64,000 nucleotides of DNA from Lentibacillus cibarius. Lineage in GTDB: Bacteria; Bacillota; Bacilli; Bacillales; Amphibacillaceae. The DNA lies in NCBI RefSeq assembly GCF_005887555.1, contig NZ_VCIA01000001.1:2914001-2978000 (forward strand), given 5' to 3'. The position numbers and the translations under genes were made by a program. Positions 1 to 8,852 of the stretch are shown here, in pieces. How positions within the stretch are numbered: position 1 is the stretch's first letter; every line of letters begins with the position of its first letter. Below the pieces are notes generated by a model. The model made no database searches and was not told the origin of the DNA. It saw nothing but the letters and a program-made list of their open reading frames with translations.

Positions 1-1736
1 TTTGCAACTGATGATGATTGGGAACAGGAATTGAAGTCACTACAGAATGATTTTCCGTCCATTACCAAATTTAAGGGGAAAATCGCTGAATCAGCGCAGA
101 ATCTTTATGATGTTCTTTCGCTTCAGGATGAGCTGTCCGAACGATTAGGGAAATTGTTTACATACGCGCATATGCGTTATGACGAGGACACGACCAATTC
201 AACGTACCAGGCACTAAATGAGAAAGCAGAAAACCTATTGACGATTGCATCCAGCACAATGAGTTTTATTGTTCCGGAGATTTTGGAAATGGATGATAAA
301 AAGATACAGTCTTTTCTTCAGGAAAAAGAAGATTTAAAGCTGTATAAAAAGGTACTTGATGACATTAGTCGGCAGCGCCCGCATGTATTAAGTGAAAAAG
401 AAGAAGAACTGTTAGCTGAGGCATCCGAGCCGATGGGGAGTGCGTCGAATACATTCAGCATGCTGAACAATGCTGACTTAACATTCCCATCAATCACCAA
501 TGATGACGGGGAAAAAGTTGATCTGACTCACGGCCGTTATATCGGTTTTCTCGAGTCCAAAGATCGAAATGTACGCAAGGCTGCATTCCAGGCGATGTAT
601 AATACGTACGGCAAATTCATCAATACATTTGCTTCCACACTGAGTGGAAATGTGAAAGCAAATAATTTCAATGCTAAGGTACGCAACTATGATTCCGCAC
701 GTCAAGCAGCACTAGATGACAATCATATTCCCGAGCAAGTATATGATAATCTTGTCGAAGCTGTTAACGAAAAACTGCCACTGTTGCACCGGTACGTCCG
801 CCTGCGTAAACAAGTGCTCGGTCTGGACGAGTTGCATATGTATGATATATATACACCGCTCGTTAAGGATGCTGATATGCATATCCCATACGAAGAAGCA
901 CAACAGTATGTGCTGGAGGGACTGAAACCGCTTGGCGAAGATTATGTAAGTATCTTGAAAAAAGGATTCGAAAGCCGCTGGATCGATGTGGAAGAAAGTA
1001 AAGGCAAACGAAGCGGTGCGTACTCATCCGGTGCGTATGGGACGCACCCATATATTCTTTTGAATTGGCAGGATAAAGTAAATGATGTGTTCACTCTGGC
1101 ACATGAACTTGGTCATTCCCTGCATAGTTATTATACGCGCAAAAACCAGCCATTCCGTTATGGTAACTACTCTATTTTTGTAGCCGAGGTAGCTTCAACA
1201 ACAAACGAAGCATTGCTAAACGACTATATGCTGAATCAAGTGGAAGATGAAAAACAGAAATTGTATTTATTGAACCACTTTCTGGAAGGGTTCCGAGGTA
1301 CAGTCTTCCGCCAAACAATGTTTGCTGAATTTGAGCATGAGATTCACAAACATGCTCAAAGCGGAGAGGCATTAACCGCTGATAAACTGACAGAGATTTA
1401 TTATAACTTGAATAAAAAATACTTTGGTGATGATGTTGTCTCCGATGAAGAAATTGGCAAGGAATGGGCCAGGATTCCACATTTCTACATGGATTACTAT
1501 GTCTATCAGTATGCAACTGGGTATTCCGCAGCGACAGCCCTAGCCAGCCAATTCTTAGCGGGGAAGAAGGTGCCGTCGATCGCTACTTGAATTTCCTAAA
1601 ATCCGGCAGCAGTGACTATCCAATTGAAACTCTCAAAAAAGCCGGTGTTGACATGACATCGAAAGAGCCAATATTGGCAGCACTTGATGTGTTTGAAGAA
1701 AAACTAAATGAGATGGAAGAACTGTTGCTGAAGTAA
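1..1736 (+). pseudogene. pepF: Oligoendopeptidase F (M3 family), 5' end outside window, frameshifted near the 3' end
   Basis: Cytoplasmic zinc metallopeptidase that degrades oligopeptides. The reading frame is open from base 1, so the real start lies upstream of the window. The HEXXH zinc site is read as HELGH at 1102-1116, and the downstream glutamate helix and C-terminal Tyr-rich segment are as expected for the M3B family. The frame ends at 1590 after a nonsensical tail. The true C-terminus continues in another frame to 1736 (it contains the family segment DRYLNFLKSGSSDYPIE). A single missing A near 1548 (CCAATTCTT where CCAAATTCTT would restore the frame) explains this. It is either a real inactivating frameshift or a homopolymer sequencing error. 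In Bacillus pepF also sits just before spxH (yjbH). Confidence 0.9.
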
Positions 1737-1757
1737 AAAAGAGAGAAACTGTCACAT

Positions 1758-1791
1758 AAAAAACGCTTGGATGAATTTCCAAGCGTTTTTT
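1758..1791 (+). terminator. Rho-independent terminator after pepF
   Basis: A perfect inverted repeat (AAAAAACGCTTGG, 8-nt loop, CCAAGCGTTTTTT) starts 21 bases after the pepF stop. With A-runs and T-runs on both sides it could act in both directions. Confidence 0.9.
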
Positions 1792-1830
1792 GTATGAGCC
1801 CCCTTAACACATGGGATTTTGTCTGGTATG

Positions 1831-2218
1831 GTCACTCATCGAGGTAATGAATACCCGGTTGAGTCAGTGCGCGGTAGAAAAGGTAACTCATCGAGGTAAT
1901 GAGTACCCGGTTGAGTCAGTGTGCGAATGAAAAAGTCACTCATCGAGGTAATGAGAGCCCGATTGAGTCAGTGTGCGAATGAAAAAGTCACTCATCGAGT
2001 AATGAGAGCCCGATTGAGCCGGTGCGCGGTAGAAAAGGTAACTCATCAAGGTAATGAGTACCCGATTGAGCCAGTGTGCAGCCGAAAAGGTCACTCATTC
2101 GCGTAATGAGAGCCCGATTGAGCCAGTGCGCGGTAGAAAAGGTAACTCATCGAGGTAATGAGTACCCGGTTGAGCCGGTGCGCAGCCGAAAAGGTCATTC
2201 ATCACCGTAATGAGTGCA
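1831..2218. repeat. 52-bp tandem array 1, seven copies plus a partial eighth
   Basis: Seven head-to-tail units of 52 bp (one is 51 bp) run from 1831, and a decaying eighth copy ends about 2218. Each unit begins with a hairpin of the type GGTAACTCAT-CGAGGTA-ATGAGTACC, followed by about 27 bases of GA/GC-rich spacer ending in GAAAA. Copies differ by substitutions, often in the two stem arms, so the arms vary while the hairpin is kept. No spacers differ in a CRISPR-like way. Short open frames across it (for example 1921-2106) simply follow the period and are not genes. Compare the second array at 51979-52342, which has the same period and plan but a different sequence. Confidence 0.92.
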
Positions 2219-2309
2219 TTTTCGCATGAGATTTAGCCTTATATAATCACTCATTAGCGTTATTCATGGGGGCGGGCCGGTTAGACGAGTGAGTGCCAAG
2301 GAGAAGTTC

Positions 2310-2492
2310 TCATCCTCGCGTATTTCCACGGTATACATTGCGGTGTGTGAATGAATAAATAGTCAGATAAATGGAAACAAATAGTGCCGGCAAGGTTATA
2401 TACAGCGGAATTAATCGCATTAGGCCGAATAAATTGAGGAATGCAGCAACCACCGTGAGCACTAAAAAGAATAGCGGTAGTATATCCCGCAT
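2310..2492 (-). CDS. Small two-helix membrane protein, unknown function
   Basis: A 60-residue protein made of two hydrophobic segments (about residues 3-22 and 26-48) with a short basic, polar C-terminus. The start was chosen at the ATG at 2492, which is preceded by GGAGGGG at good spacing. An in-frame upstream TTG lies inside that ribosome binding site. No recognised domain. It stands alone between the tandem array and the small RNA genes, transcribed leftward. Confidence 0.6.
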   Translation of the reverse strand: MRDILPLFFLVLTVVAAFLNLFGLMRLIPLYITLPALFVSIYLTIYSFTHRNVYRGNTRG

Positions 2493-2627
2493 TGTTATCC
2501 CCTCCAATAAAATGAATTCACTGATGCAGCCATCCTGTCGTTAGCCGGCGCTAATACGTGTTAGAAGTCTATGTGACAACCAAGTGAATTAGAACTGTGA
2601 CATTCCTGTGAATGTGTAAGCAAACGC

Positions 2628-2677
2628 TTGTTAAAACTGGCGGCAATTGTTATGATAACAATGTGAGATGAATCACA
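2628..2677 (+). promoter_or_regulatory. Promoter and Rex-like operator of sRNA copy 1
   Basis: A sigma-A promoter TTGTTA (2628-2633), 17-bp spacer, TATGAT (2651-2656). It is followed directly by TGTGA-N6-TCACA at 2662-2677, overlapping the expected transcription start. This palindrome fits Rex (and also Fnr/Crp-type proteins). Its position over the start site favours repression, as known for Rex at roxS in Bacillus. Confidence 0.75.
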
Positions 2678-2781
2678 AACAAAAACCCCTTTGTTTTGAT
2701 CATGAAACTTTCTCCCATCCCCCTTTGTTTATATAAAGACGGAGAAGAAAAAAGATGCACGCTGCCCCGTGCATCTTTTTT
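2663..2781 (+). ncRNA. roxS: RoxS/RsaE-family redox small RNA, copy 1
   Basis: The predicted transcript is about 118 nt, the usual size of RoxS/RsaE. It contains the two hallmark single-stranded C-rich target-pairing motifs, CCCCTTTGTTT near 2687 and CTCCCATCCCCCTTTGTTT near 2712. It ends in a strong terminator with arms AGATGCACG and CGTGCATCT plus a T-run. RoxS pairs with mRNAs of central metabolism and respiration to rebalance NADH. The assignment rests on these motifs recalled from RsaE; the exact 5' end is inferred from the promoter. A near-identical second copy lies 450 bp downstream. Confidence 0.85.
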
Positions 2782-2840
2782 GTAACGTCAGAAAGTATAA
2801 TTTTGGAAGACCTTATAAGAAACAAAGCTTCGGCTACTCG

Positions 2841-3000
2841 CTATAAGGCGAGGCGAATGCCGAGCTTTTCTAATACTTTAAATGGCGGTACATCCCCCAT
2901 GCAAAAATCTGTCAATAGAATGAATTGTTGGTACAACCGTCCTGTTGTCTGCCAGCCGGTACCAAGGCGTAACGGTACTTGTGGCCGTCCACAAATTGGA
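2841..3000 (-). pseudogene. Possible gene remnant between the two sRNA copies
   Basis: The minus strand has an open frame of about 50 codons ending in TAG at 2843-2841. Its composition is protein-like (for example GRLYQQFILLTDF), but there is no start codon with a ribosome binding site. I cannot name the parent gene. It may be the scar left by the duplication that created the second sRNA. Confidence 0.25.
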
Positions 3001-3077
3001 CTTTACTTGTATTTCAATTTATGTGACAGCCTAGTGAAAGAGAACTGTGACATTTCTGTGAATGTGTGAACAATTGC

Positions 3078-3127
3078 TTGTTAAAACCGGCGGTAATTGT
3101 TATGATAACAATGTGAGATGAATCACA
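3078..3127 (+). promoter_or_regulatory. Promoter and Rex-like operator of sRNA copy 2
   Basis: Same arrangement as copy 1: TTGTTA (3078-3083), 17-bp spacer, TATGAT (3101-3106), then TGTGA-N6-TCACA at 3112-3127. The -35/-10 and operator bases are unchanged while flanking bases differ, so both promoters seem to be under selection. Confidence 0.75.
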
Positions 3128-3231
3128 AACAAAAACCCCTTTGTTTTGATCATGAAACTTTCTCCCATCCCCCTTTGTTTATACAGAGACGGAGAAGAAA
3201 AAAGATGCACGCTGCCCCGTGCATCTTTTTT
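3113..3231 (+). ncRNA. roxS: RoxS/RsaE-family redox small RNA, copy 2
   Basis: Nearly identical to copy 1 over the transcribed part, differing only at a few bases around 3183-3187. It has both C-rich motifs and the same terminator hairpin (3203-3219) with T-run. Conservation stops close to the terminator end and extends upstream through the promoter, so the duplication unit is about 200 bp. Two RoxS-type genes in tandem suggest a dosage or specificity difference. Confidence 0.83.
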
Positions 3232-3405
3232 AGTGAATGGAAAACCCGGCATCAAAACGCCAGAGTTGAGGGAAGAAACGCCAAAGTTTGGGTCAAAAAC
3301 GTCAAACTTAGTACGAGATCATTCGCTGCTGTTACGGACAATAAAAACTTTTTGCTGGACAACCCGTACGCTCTTTCCAAGGGCTGGGTTTCATACCCCT
3401 GAGCA

Positions 3406-4302
3406 TTATTTGGCAATATACTTCCAAAATGTCCCATACTTAACAGGGATCTTCTCAATGGTTTGCTGTAGCTTTAATTTCTTTAATTCTCTCTCCGTTT
3501 TTGCCGCTCCCCAGTCGTACACAACGGATACTTCCTTTGTGCCGACAACCTGATAATAGCGGACAAATTGTTCAAGCGGTGGCTTGCACGAAGGGACTGG
3601 TTCTCTTTGCAAAATTTGTTTTAGTACTTGTACATAAATGTCATATGGGTAGAGACCGGATATTTTAATCCCTTGTTCTTCCGTCTTTTGGTTGAAGAAT
3701 ACAATGGTTGGAATATAGTCAACTTCCATCTCTTGTGTTAGTTTTAAGTCGGATTGAAACGCCTTTTTCGCCGATTGTGAGTAAAGATCATCCTGAAATT
3801 CACGTATATCAAGTCGGGCAGTTTTAGCACATTCCAGAAGCACCGATTCATCGGATATATCTTGTTTCTTCAGAAAAGCACTTTCCTGCACTTTCCGTAA
3901 AAAGGTTTTACCTGCTTTTTTCCCTTGCAGTTCCGCGGCCTTAATGGCAAGGGATGCGATCCAGGGAGAACTGATGGGGTTATCAATCCATATATCTCCA
4001 TTACAGGGCATGCCAGTACGCGAAGAAGTTTTTTCCCATATTTCTTTTAATCGTCTCGGTTTATCAAATATATCTCTATTTAATGTGTTCAGGTGTCCGC
4101 TCAAGATGGGCTGCAGTGTGAAAAAGCGCCCATACTCGACATGCAGTTTTTTTAAATAGGGTTCCAGCGACCAGCATTCGGGGCATAACGGATCAATAAA
4201 GACATAAATTTCAACAGGTTTCTGAACAAAATCGATATAGCTATATTTTGACGATGTGTCTGTTTCGTTTGAGCAGGTGAGCTCAGGCTGATTCCAACGC
4301 AC
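3406..4302 (-). CDS. spxH: SpxH (YjbH) ClpXP adaptor, DsbA-like thioredoxin fold
   Basis: A 298-residue protein of the YjbH/DsbA-related family. It binds the global regulator Spx and delivers it to ClpXP for degradation, so it sets the disulfide-stress response. The CPEC motif lies at residues 40-43, after the first beta strand of the thioredoxin fold. Start ATG at 4302 has AAGGAGAATCG directly upstream. It lies downstream of pepF and upstream of the yjbI gene, the Bacillus gene order. Metal-binding Cys/His residues near the N-terminus of B. subtilis YjbH are not clearly all present here. Confidence 0.88.
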   Translation of the reverse strand: MRWNQPELTCSNETDTSSKYSYIDFVQKPVEIYVFIDPLCPECWSLEPYLKKLHVEYGRFFTLQPILSGHLNTLNRDIFDKPRRLKEIWEKTSSRTGMPCNGDIWIDNPISSPWIASLAIKAAELQGKKAGKTFLRKVQESAFLKKQDISDESVLLECAKTARLDIREFQDDLYSQSAKKAFQSDLKLTQEMEVDYIPTIVFFNQKTEEQGIKISGLYPYDIYVQVLKQILQREPVPSCKPPLEQFVRYYQVVGTKEVSVVYDWGAAKTERELKKLKLQQTIEKIPVKYGTFWKYIAK

Positions 4303-4393
4303 ATCGATTCTCCTTTCTTACGTGTTTCAAAAGAGCCGGTAGAGAGGTGACATTGGACACTAGTCTCATGCAGCTTCTTTTTGAAAACATCGG

Positions 4394-4774
4394 CTAATCT
4401 GGTGTGTTCATCATATGGTGTGCTGTCATGGTTAACTTTTCAAATATAGCTGAGCGATATGGTTCTTCTATGTCTGCTTCGGTGAGTGCTGCATCCATGC
4501 ATGCAAGCCATGCATCCCGGCGTTCCGGGGTGATTTCAAAAGGGAGGTGGCGTCTCCGCATCATTGGTTGTCCTCGGTCTTCGGTATACCACTTTGGACC
4601 TCCGAAAAATTGTGTCAGGAATAATCGTTGTTTCCTTGCTGTCTCGGTCAAGTCATCTGGGAAAATAGGTGTTAGCTTAGGATGGTTGCCTACACGCTTA
4701 TAAAATGCTGTCACTAATTGATCAATTGTATCAAAACCACCGATGGCCTCGTAAATGGTTCCAGTTTTCGTCAT
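4394..4774 (-). CDS. yjbI: Truncated haemoglobin, group II (YjbI)
   Basis: A 126-residue truncated globin of the trHbO class. The family segment FFGGPKWY lies in the middle, and the N-terminal IYEAIGGFDTIDQLV helix and GNHPKL turn are typical. In Bacillus the equivalent gene is next to spxH and has been linked to oxygen handling or protection of SpxH. The start was placed at the ATG at 4774, preceded by AGGAGTG. The longer open frame upstream has no ribosome binding site and no globin similarity. Confidence 0.88.
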   Translation of the reverse strand: MTKTGTIYEAIGGFDTIDQLVTAFYKRVGNHPKLTPIFPDDLTETARKQRLFLTQFFGGPKWYTEDRGQPMMRRRHLPFEITPERRDAWLACMDAALTEADIEEPYRSAIFEKLTMTAHHMMNTPD

Positions 4775-4832
4775 AAGGTTTTCACTCCTGAATAGTTGTA
4801 TATATTCTAGCAACCGAGTGATGTGAGCGCAA

Positions 4833-5417
4833 CTAATCTGATCGTTCACCGTTCTTTGCTGCGAAGAAACGGTGTATTTTATTCGGTGTTTTCCGCTGTT
4901 CAATCTGGTAGTCATCCAGCAGCTTCCGCATCGCGTTTTGACCGGATTGTTCCGTTGCTGCCTCTAATTCCAGCTCGTAGTCGGTTGTGCCGAGATACGT
5001 GTTATAATCCAACACGAGCAGCACATCGTCATATGCAAACTCTCGCCGTTTTGTTGTCAAGCAGCCATAATAGATAAGCTCGTCCACTTCAATTTCTTTG
5101 TCGGCAAGTCGGGTGATTGTCTCAGGGGTTGTTGTAGGCCTTCCGTTCAACCAGCTGTCTGCCTCGTCTTTAGTCAGTTGGTCATGTGTTTCTAAAAGTC
5201 CTGTTGTGTGTGGCTCTTTCAAGGTTATCGTGAAGGATCCATTCTTTTCCCGTATCCGCAATGCACAACCCTGTTCCTTTAAGGAAAAATCAGCCGTCTC
5301 GAAATAGTGGTTCGCCTGGGTCTGCGCTTTTTGCGGGAAGGGAAGGTTTGTTAAAAGCCGATCAAACTCATCCTTAGTCAGCATATTTTTATATTCAATT
5401 TCGATTTCCTGTGTCAT
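4833..5417 (-). CDS. yjbK: CYTH-domain protein YjbK (probable inorganic triphosphatase)
   Basis: A 194-residue CYTH (triphosphate tunnel metalloenzyme) protein. The signature E-x-E-x-K is at residues 6-10 just after the start. Repeated acidic and basic strands (RIREKNG, TLKEP, ELELEAA) build the tunnel. Family members hydrolyse inorganic or organic triphosphates with Mg or Mn. Its neighbours yjbI and, divergently, relQ keep the Bacillus order, although yjbL is absent here. Substrate is not determined. Confidence 0.85.
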   Translation of the reverse strand: MTQEIEIEYKNMLTKDEFDRLLTNLPFPQKAQTQANHYFETADFSLKEQGCALRIREKNGSFTITLKEPHTTGLLETHDQLTKDEADSWLNGRPTTTPETITRLADKEIEVDELIYYGCLTTKRREFAYDDVLLVLDYNTYLGTTDYELELEAATEQSGQNAMRKLLDDYQIEQRKTPNKIHRFFAAKNGERSD

Positions 5418-5599
5418 CGTGATTCCTCCATCTGTTTAAGCAAATCAATGGTTCGGGGCTTGGCACTCTTTAATAACATCGGTGGCTTGTGCAGTAAGGT
5501 CTATTGATTTATTATGGCGAATGGTACAAAATTATGCAAAGAAAAGCTGTTTCATGTGTTATGATAATAGGGGAAAGAGATTGACAGGTGGTGTTAAAT

Positions 5600-6205
5600 A
5601 TGAATTGGGATGCAGTACTTGCCCCGTATGGACAGGCAGTGGAAGAGCTAAAAATAAAACTCAAAGGAATACGCAAACAATTTGAATACGAATCCAAGCA
5701 TTCACCGATTGAATTCATAACCGGCCGTGTCAAACCGATACCAAGCATATTGGAAAAGTCAGAGAGGAGAGGTGTTCCGCTCGGTCAGATTGAGGAGCTT
5801 CAGGATATAGCAGGTGTCCGGGTTGTCTGCCCATTCGTGGATGATATATACGCCATTGTCAGTATGATCCGATCACGTGAGGATTTTACGGTTTCCGAAG
5901 AGAAGGACTATGTATCACATAAAAAAGATAGTGGTTACCGATCCTACCATATGATAATTGAATACCCTGTGGAAACGATTCATGGTGTTAAAATCGTGCT
6001 GGCAGAAATCCAGATTCGCACGCTTGCTATGAATTTCTGGGCTACGAATGAACATACTTTGAATTATAAATATAAAGGCAAAATCCCTTCTGACGTTCAA
6101 GCTCGACTGCAGCGTGCCGCAGAAGCAGCCTTCAGACTTGACGAAGAAATGTCAGCGATTAAAAATGAAGTACAAGAAGCAAAACGGATATTCCATCGAA
6201 AATAG
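5600..6205 (+). CDS. relQ: Small alarmone synthetase RelQ (SasB, YjbM)
   Basis: A 201-residue stand-alone (p)ppGpp synthetase without hydrolase or regulatory domains. It transfers pyrophosphate from ATP to GTP or GDP in the cytoplasm. The RelA/SpoT synthetase motifs are visible: SGYRSYHMII and EIQIRTLAMNFWATNEH. The start was set at the ATG at 5600, which has AGGTGG at a good distance. A GTG at 5588 overlaps that site and is less likely. It heads a tight three-gene run with nadK and a pseudouridine synthase, separated by 12 and 23 bp. Confidence 0.92.
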   Translation: MNWDAVLAPYGQAVEELKIKLKGIRKQFEYESKHSPIEFITGRVKPIPSILEKSERRGVPLGQIEELQDIAGVRVVCPFVDDIYAIVSMIRSREDFTVSEEKDYVSHKKDSGYRSYHMIIEYPVETIHGVKIVLAEIQIRTLAMNFWATNEHTLNYKYKGKIPSDVQARLQRAAEAAFRLDEEMSAIKNEVQEAKRIFHRK

Positions 6206-6217
6206 GAGGGACGGATT

Positions 6218-7024
6218 GTGAAATTTGCAATCGTGTCAAAAGGTGACGAGCGGTCCAATAAAATACAGGCCACGATGAAACAATATTTAACCGATTTTAA
6301 TCTCGAACATAATGTAACAAACCCGGATTTAGTTATTTCTGTGGGCGGTGATGGTACATTTCTGGAGGCATTTCATAAATATATCCACTGCCTCGAGTCG
6401 ACAGCGTTTATCGGTGTACATACAGGTCATTTAGGTTTTTATGCCGACTGGGTGCCAGGTGAGGTAGAAAAGCTGATTATTGAAATTGCTAAAACGCCTT
6501 TCCAAATTGTGGAGTATCCACTGCTTGAAGTGACGATTCGCGGAAAAGACGGCGGGGAAGAAGATCGTTTTCTTGCGTTAAATGAAGCTACGATTAAAAC
6601 AGCAGAAGGGTCAGTTGTCTTTGACGTGGAAATAAAAGGTTCGCACTTCGAGACTTTCCGTGGTGACGGCTTATGTATATCTACCCCGTCCGGCAGTACT
6701 GCGTATAATAAAGCGTTAGGCGGTGGGATTATTCATCCGTCTCTTGAAGCCATCCAGCTGACGGAAATGGCCTCGATTAATAACCGGGTGTTCCGGACAA
6801 TTGGCTCGCCGCTTATTTTACCGAAGCATCATACATGTATGTTGAAACCACTCGGGAATGAACGTACGTTTATCATTGCATTGGATCATTTCAGTAAAAA
6901 CTATGCAAACGTCAAATCAATTCAATGTCGGGTTGCCAAAGAACAGGTCCGATTCGCACGTTTCCGACCATTTCCGTTTTGGGATCGTGTGCGGGATTCT
7001 TTTGTGGCAGACGATGTTGAATAG
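6218..7024 (+). CDS. nadK: NAD kinase
   Basis: A 268-residue ATP-dependent NAD kinase that makes NADP. The GGDGT motif that binds the phosphate donor is at residues 43-47, and the conserved LNE segment (ALNEATI) and the glycine-rich [14 protein letters not shown] follow. Start codon is GTG at 6218 with AGGAGGG upstream. Located between relQ and the yjbO-type gene as in Bacillus. Confidence 0.95.
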   Translation: MKFAIVSKGDERSNKIQATMKQYLTDFNLEHNVTNPDLVISVGGDGTFLEAFHKYIHCLESTAFIGVHTGHLGFYADWVPGEVEKLIIEIAKTPFQIVEYPLLEVTIRGKDGGEEDRFLALNEATIKTAEGSVVFDVEIKGSHFETFRGDGLCISTPSGSTAYNKALGGGIIHPSLEAIQLTEMASINNRVFRTIGSPLILPKHHTCMLKPLGNERTFIIALDHFSKNYANVKSIQCRVAKEQVRFARFRPFPFWDRVRDSFVADDVE

Positions 7025-7047
7025 TATGGCGAGGCAGGTGCGTCGGG

Positions 7048-7929
7048 ATGAATTGGACCATTACGAAACAGCATGAAGGAACAAAAATCGGGTATTATTT
7101 GCAACAGGAATTGAAATTCTCAAGACGGCTGATTAAGCACATTATTCATGGCGGGGGCGAAATCTGGGTCAATCAAACAAAGCAGACACTTCGCTGTATA
7201 CTGCATGCTGGGGACGTTTTGACAATCACGTTCCCACCTGAGCAAAAGGGGTCACACATGATACCGGAAAAAATGCCGCTTGATATTGTGTACGAAGATG
7301 ATGCCGTCCTCGTTCTGCACAAACCGGCGGGAATTGTCTCTATCCCGTCGCGTCTGCACTCATCCGGGACGATTGCTAACGGGGTACTCGCTCATTACGA
7401 AAAGCACGGGCTTCCTTATACATTCCACGTTGTCACAAGGCTTGACCGGCAGACATCCGGACTAATGCTAATTGCCAAACATCGTTGGAGCCATTCGATT
7501 TTATCACAGGCACAAAAGGAGGGGGCTGTATCTCGGGCGTATTATGCCGTTGTTGAAGGGCATCCGGAACCAAAAAAAGGAACCATCAATGAGCCGATAG
7601 GGCGCAAAGAAGGTTCCATCATCGAACGAACAGTTACGGCGGATGGTCAGCGTGCTGTAACGCATTATGAAGTGATCAGGGAAATAGAAGGTCACACGCT
7701 AGTTGATGTAAAGTTGGAAACAGGGAGAACACACCAGATACGGGTTCACTTTTCTTATATTGGGTATCCGCTCGCTGGTGATGACTTATATGGTGGGGCG
7801 GTCGACCGCATCATGCGACAAGCATTACATTGCCATCAGCTACAGTTTTACCATCCGATTACGAAAGAACCGATGCATTTTACCGCCGCCATGCCTTCTG
7901 ATATAAGTCAGTTGCTTCAACCGGAATGA
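7048..7929 (+). CDS. yjbO: RluA/RluD-family pseudouridine synthase (YjbO type)
   Basis: A 293-residue RNA pseudouridine synthase. The catalytic motif RLDRQTSG places the active Asp at residue 133. The C-terminal GRTHQIRVHF motif that contacts RNA is also present. An N-terminal region of about 70 residues resembles the S4-like RNA-binding part. The target uridine is unknown. It is the last gene of the relQ-nadK group. Confidence 0.9.
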   Translation: MNWTITKQHEGTKIGYYLQQELKFSRRLIKHIIHGGGEIWVNQTKQTLRCILHAGDVLTITFPPEQKGSHMIPEKMPLDIVYEDDAVLVLHKPAGIVSIPSRLHSSGTIANGVLAHYEKHGLPYTFHVVTRLDRQTSGLMLIAKHRWSHSILSQAQKEGAVSRAYYAVVEGHPEPKKGTINEPIGRKEGSIIERTVTADGQRAVTHYEVIREIEGHTLVDVKLETGRTHQIRVHFSYIGYPLAGDDLYGGAVDRIMRQALHCHQLQFYHPITKEPMHFTAAMPSDISQLLQPE

Positions 7930-7975
7930 CGGCAATGAAAAATGCCAGGGGAATGATGAGCAAAACTCTGTCAGA

Positions 7976-8065
7976 TTTGTGACAGTTTGAGCGGATATAT
8001 GGTGAACTTGAGCCGAAATTGTGACAACTTAAGCCAGTTCTCTGTAAACTTGAGGCAATCAGCAA
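7976..8065. repeat. Degenerate ~21-22 bp tandem repeats
   Basis: Between the convergent yjbO and prpE genes, four imperfect units follow the pattern G-T-G-A-C/A-A then CTTGAGCC (for example GTGAACTTGAGCCG, GTGACAACTTAAGCC, TGTAAACTTGAGGC). No gene or terminator hairpin is obvious in this 188-bp gap. Their function is unknown. Confidence 0.45.
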
Positions 8066-8117
8066 ACTTCTGTGCCAACCTCTTTAAGTATAATCGGTGC
8101 GGCATTGAGTTCCTTAT

Positions 8118-8852
8118 TCACGTTGAAAACTTTTCTTCCACATAAGGTTGCTTGGACGGGACGGAAACGGTTTCTGCTTCCGGTAGGCGGAAAGCGGTCA
8201 ATTGATTCCCGAACACGCAGCCGGTGTCAATGTTAATGGTTTGATTGACCATTCGTGGCGCTTTTACCGGCGTATGTCCGTAAACAATCCAGCGGTCCCC
8301 GTGGTAATGCTGTGCCCAGTCGCGTCTGATTGGGCGGCCGTGGTCGTCAAACTGACCAGTGATGTCACCATATAAGACGAATGTTTTCACCTTTTTGTCA
8401 TAGCGACCAATATAATCTTCTTTTATCCCGGCATGTGCCACAACCGCCTCAACATCCGGGAGCTCCAGATAAAGTGGGGCATTTTCATATAGTGTCATGA
8501 ATTGCTGTCTGATGCGGAATTGTTCCGCATCAGGTAGTTCCTTATATTCCGCTGCCGTCGTTTCCAGACCGTGTTTCAATTGCACGTTGTTGCCAAGAAA
8601 ATAGCGGTACAGTTTATTGCAATGGTTACCTGGAATATAACGGGCATACTGTTGATCAGCAGCCATCGCATACACTAGCCGAATCGTCTCCATCGACTGT
8701 GGTCCCCGGTCGGTAATGTCACCGAGAAAAACCGGTATCCGCCCGTCGGGATGCACAAATCTCCCACGTTCCCATCGATAGCCGAGAGCGGAAAAAAGCT
8801 GTGTCAGTTCATCTAAACACCCATGTACGTCCCCAATTACATCGTATTTCAT
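8118..8852 (-). CDS. prpE: PrpE, bis(5'-nucleosyl)-tetraphosphatase / PPP-family phosphatase
   Basis: A 244-residue metallophosphoesterase. The PPP-family signatures appear in order: GDVHG at residues 7-11, then [11 protein letters not shown] and HAGI. PrpE of Bacillus cleaves Ap4A symmetrically and dephosphorylates phosphotyrosine in vitro, and has been linked to spore germination. Its ATG start shares one base with the stop of the upstream rodA gene, so the two are probably translated together. Confidence 0.9.
   Translation of the reverse strand: MKYDVIGDVHGCLDELTQLFSALGYRWERGRFVHPDGRIPVFLGDITDRGPQSMETIRLVYAMAADQQYARYIPGNHCNKLYRYFLGNNVQLKHGLETTAAEYKELPDAEQFRIRQQFMTLYENAPLYLELPDVEAVVAHAGIKEDYIGRYDKKVKTFVLYGDITGQFDDHGRPIRRDWAQHYHGDRWIVYGHTPVKAPRMVNQTINIDTGCVFGNQLTAFRLPEAETVSVPSKQPYVEEKFST

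Noticed and set aside
1831..2218. CRISPR array
   Set aside because: The whole 52-bp unit repeats, there are no unique spacers, and no cas genes are near. The same holds for 51979-52342.
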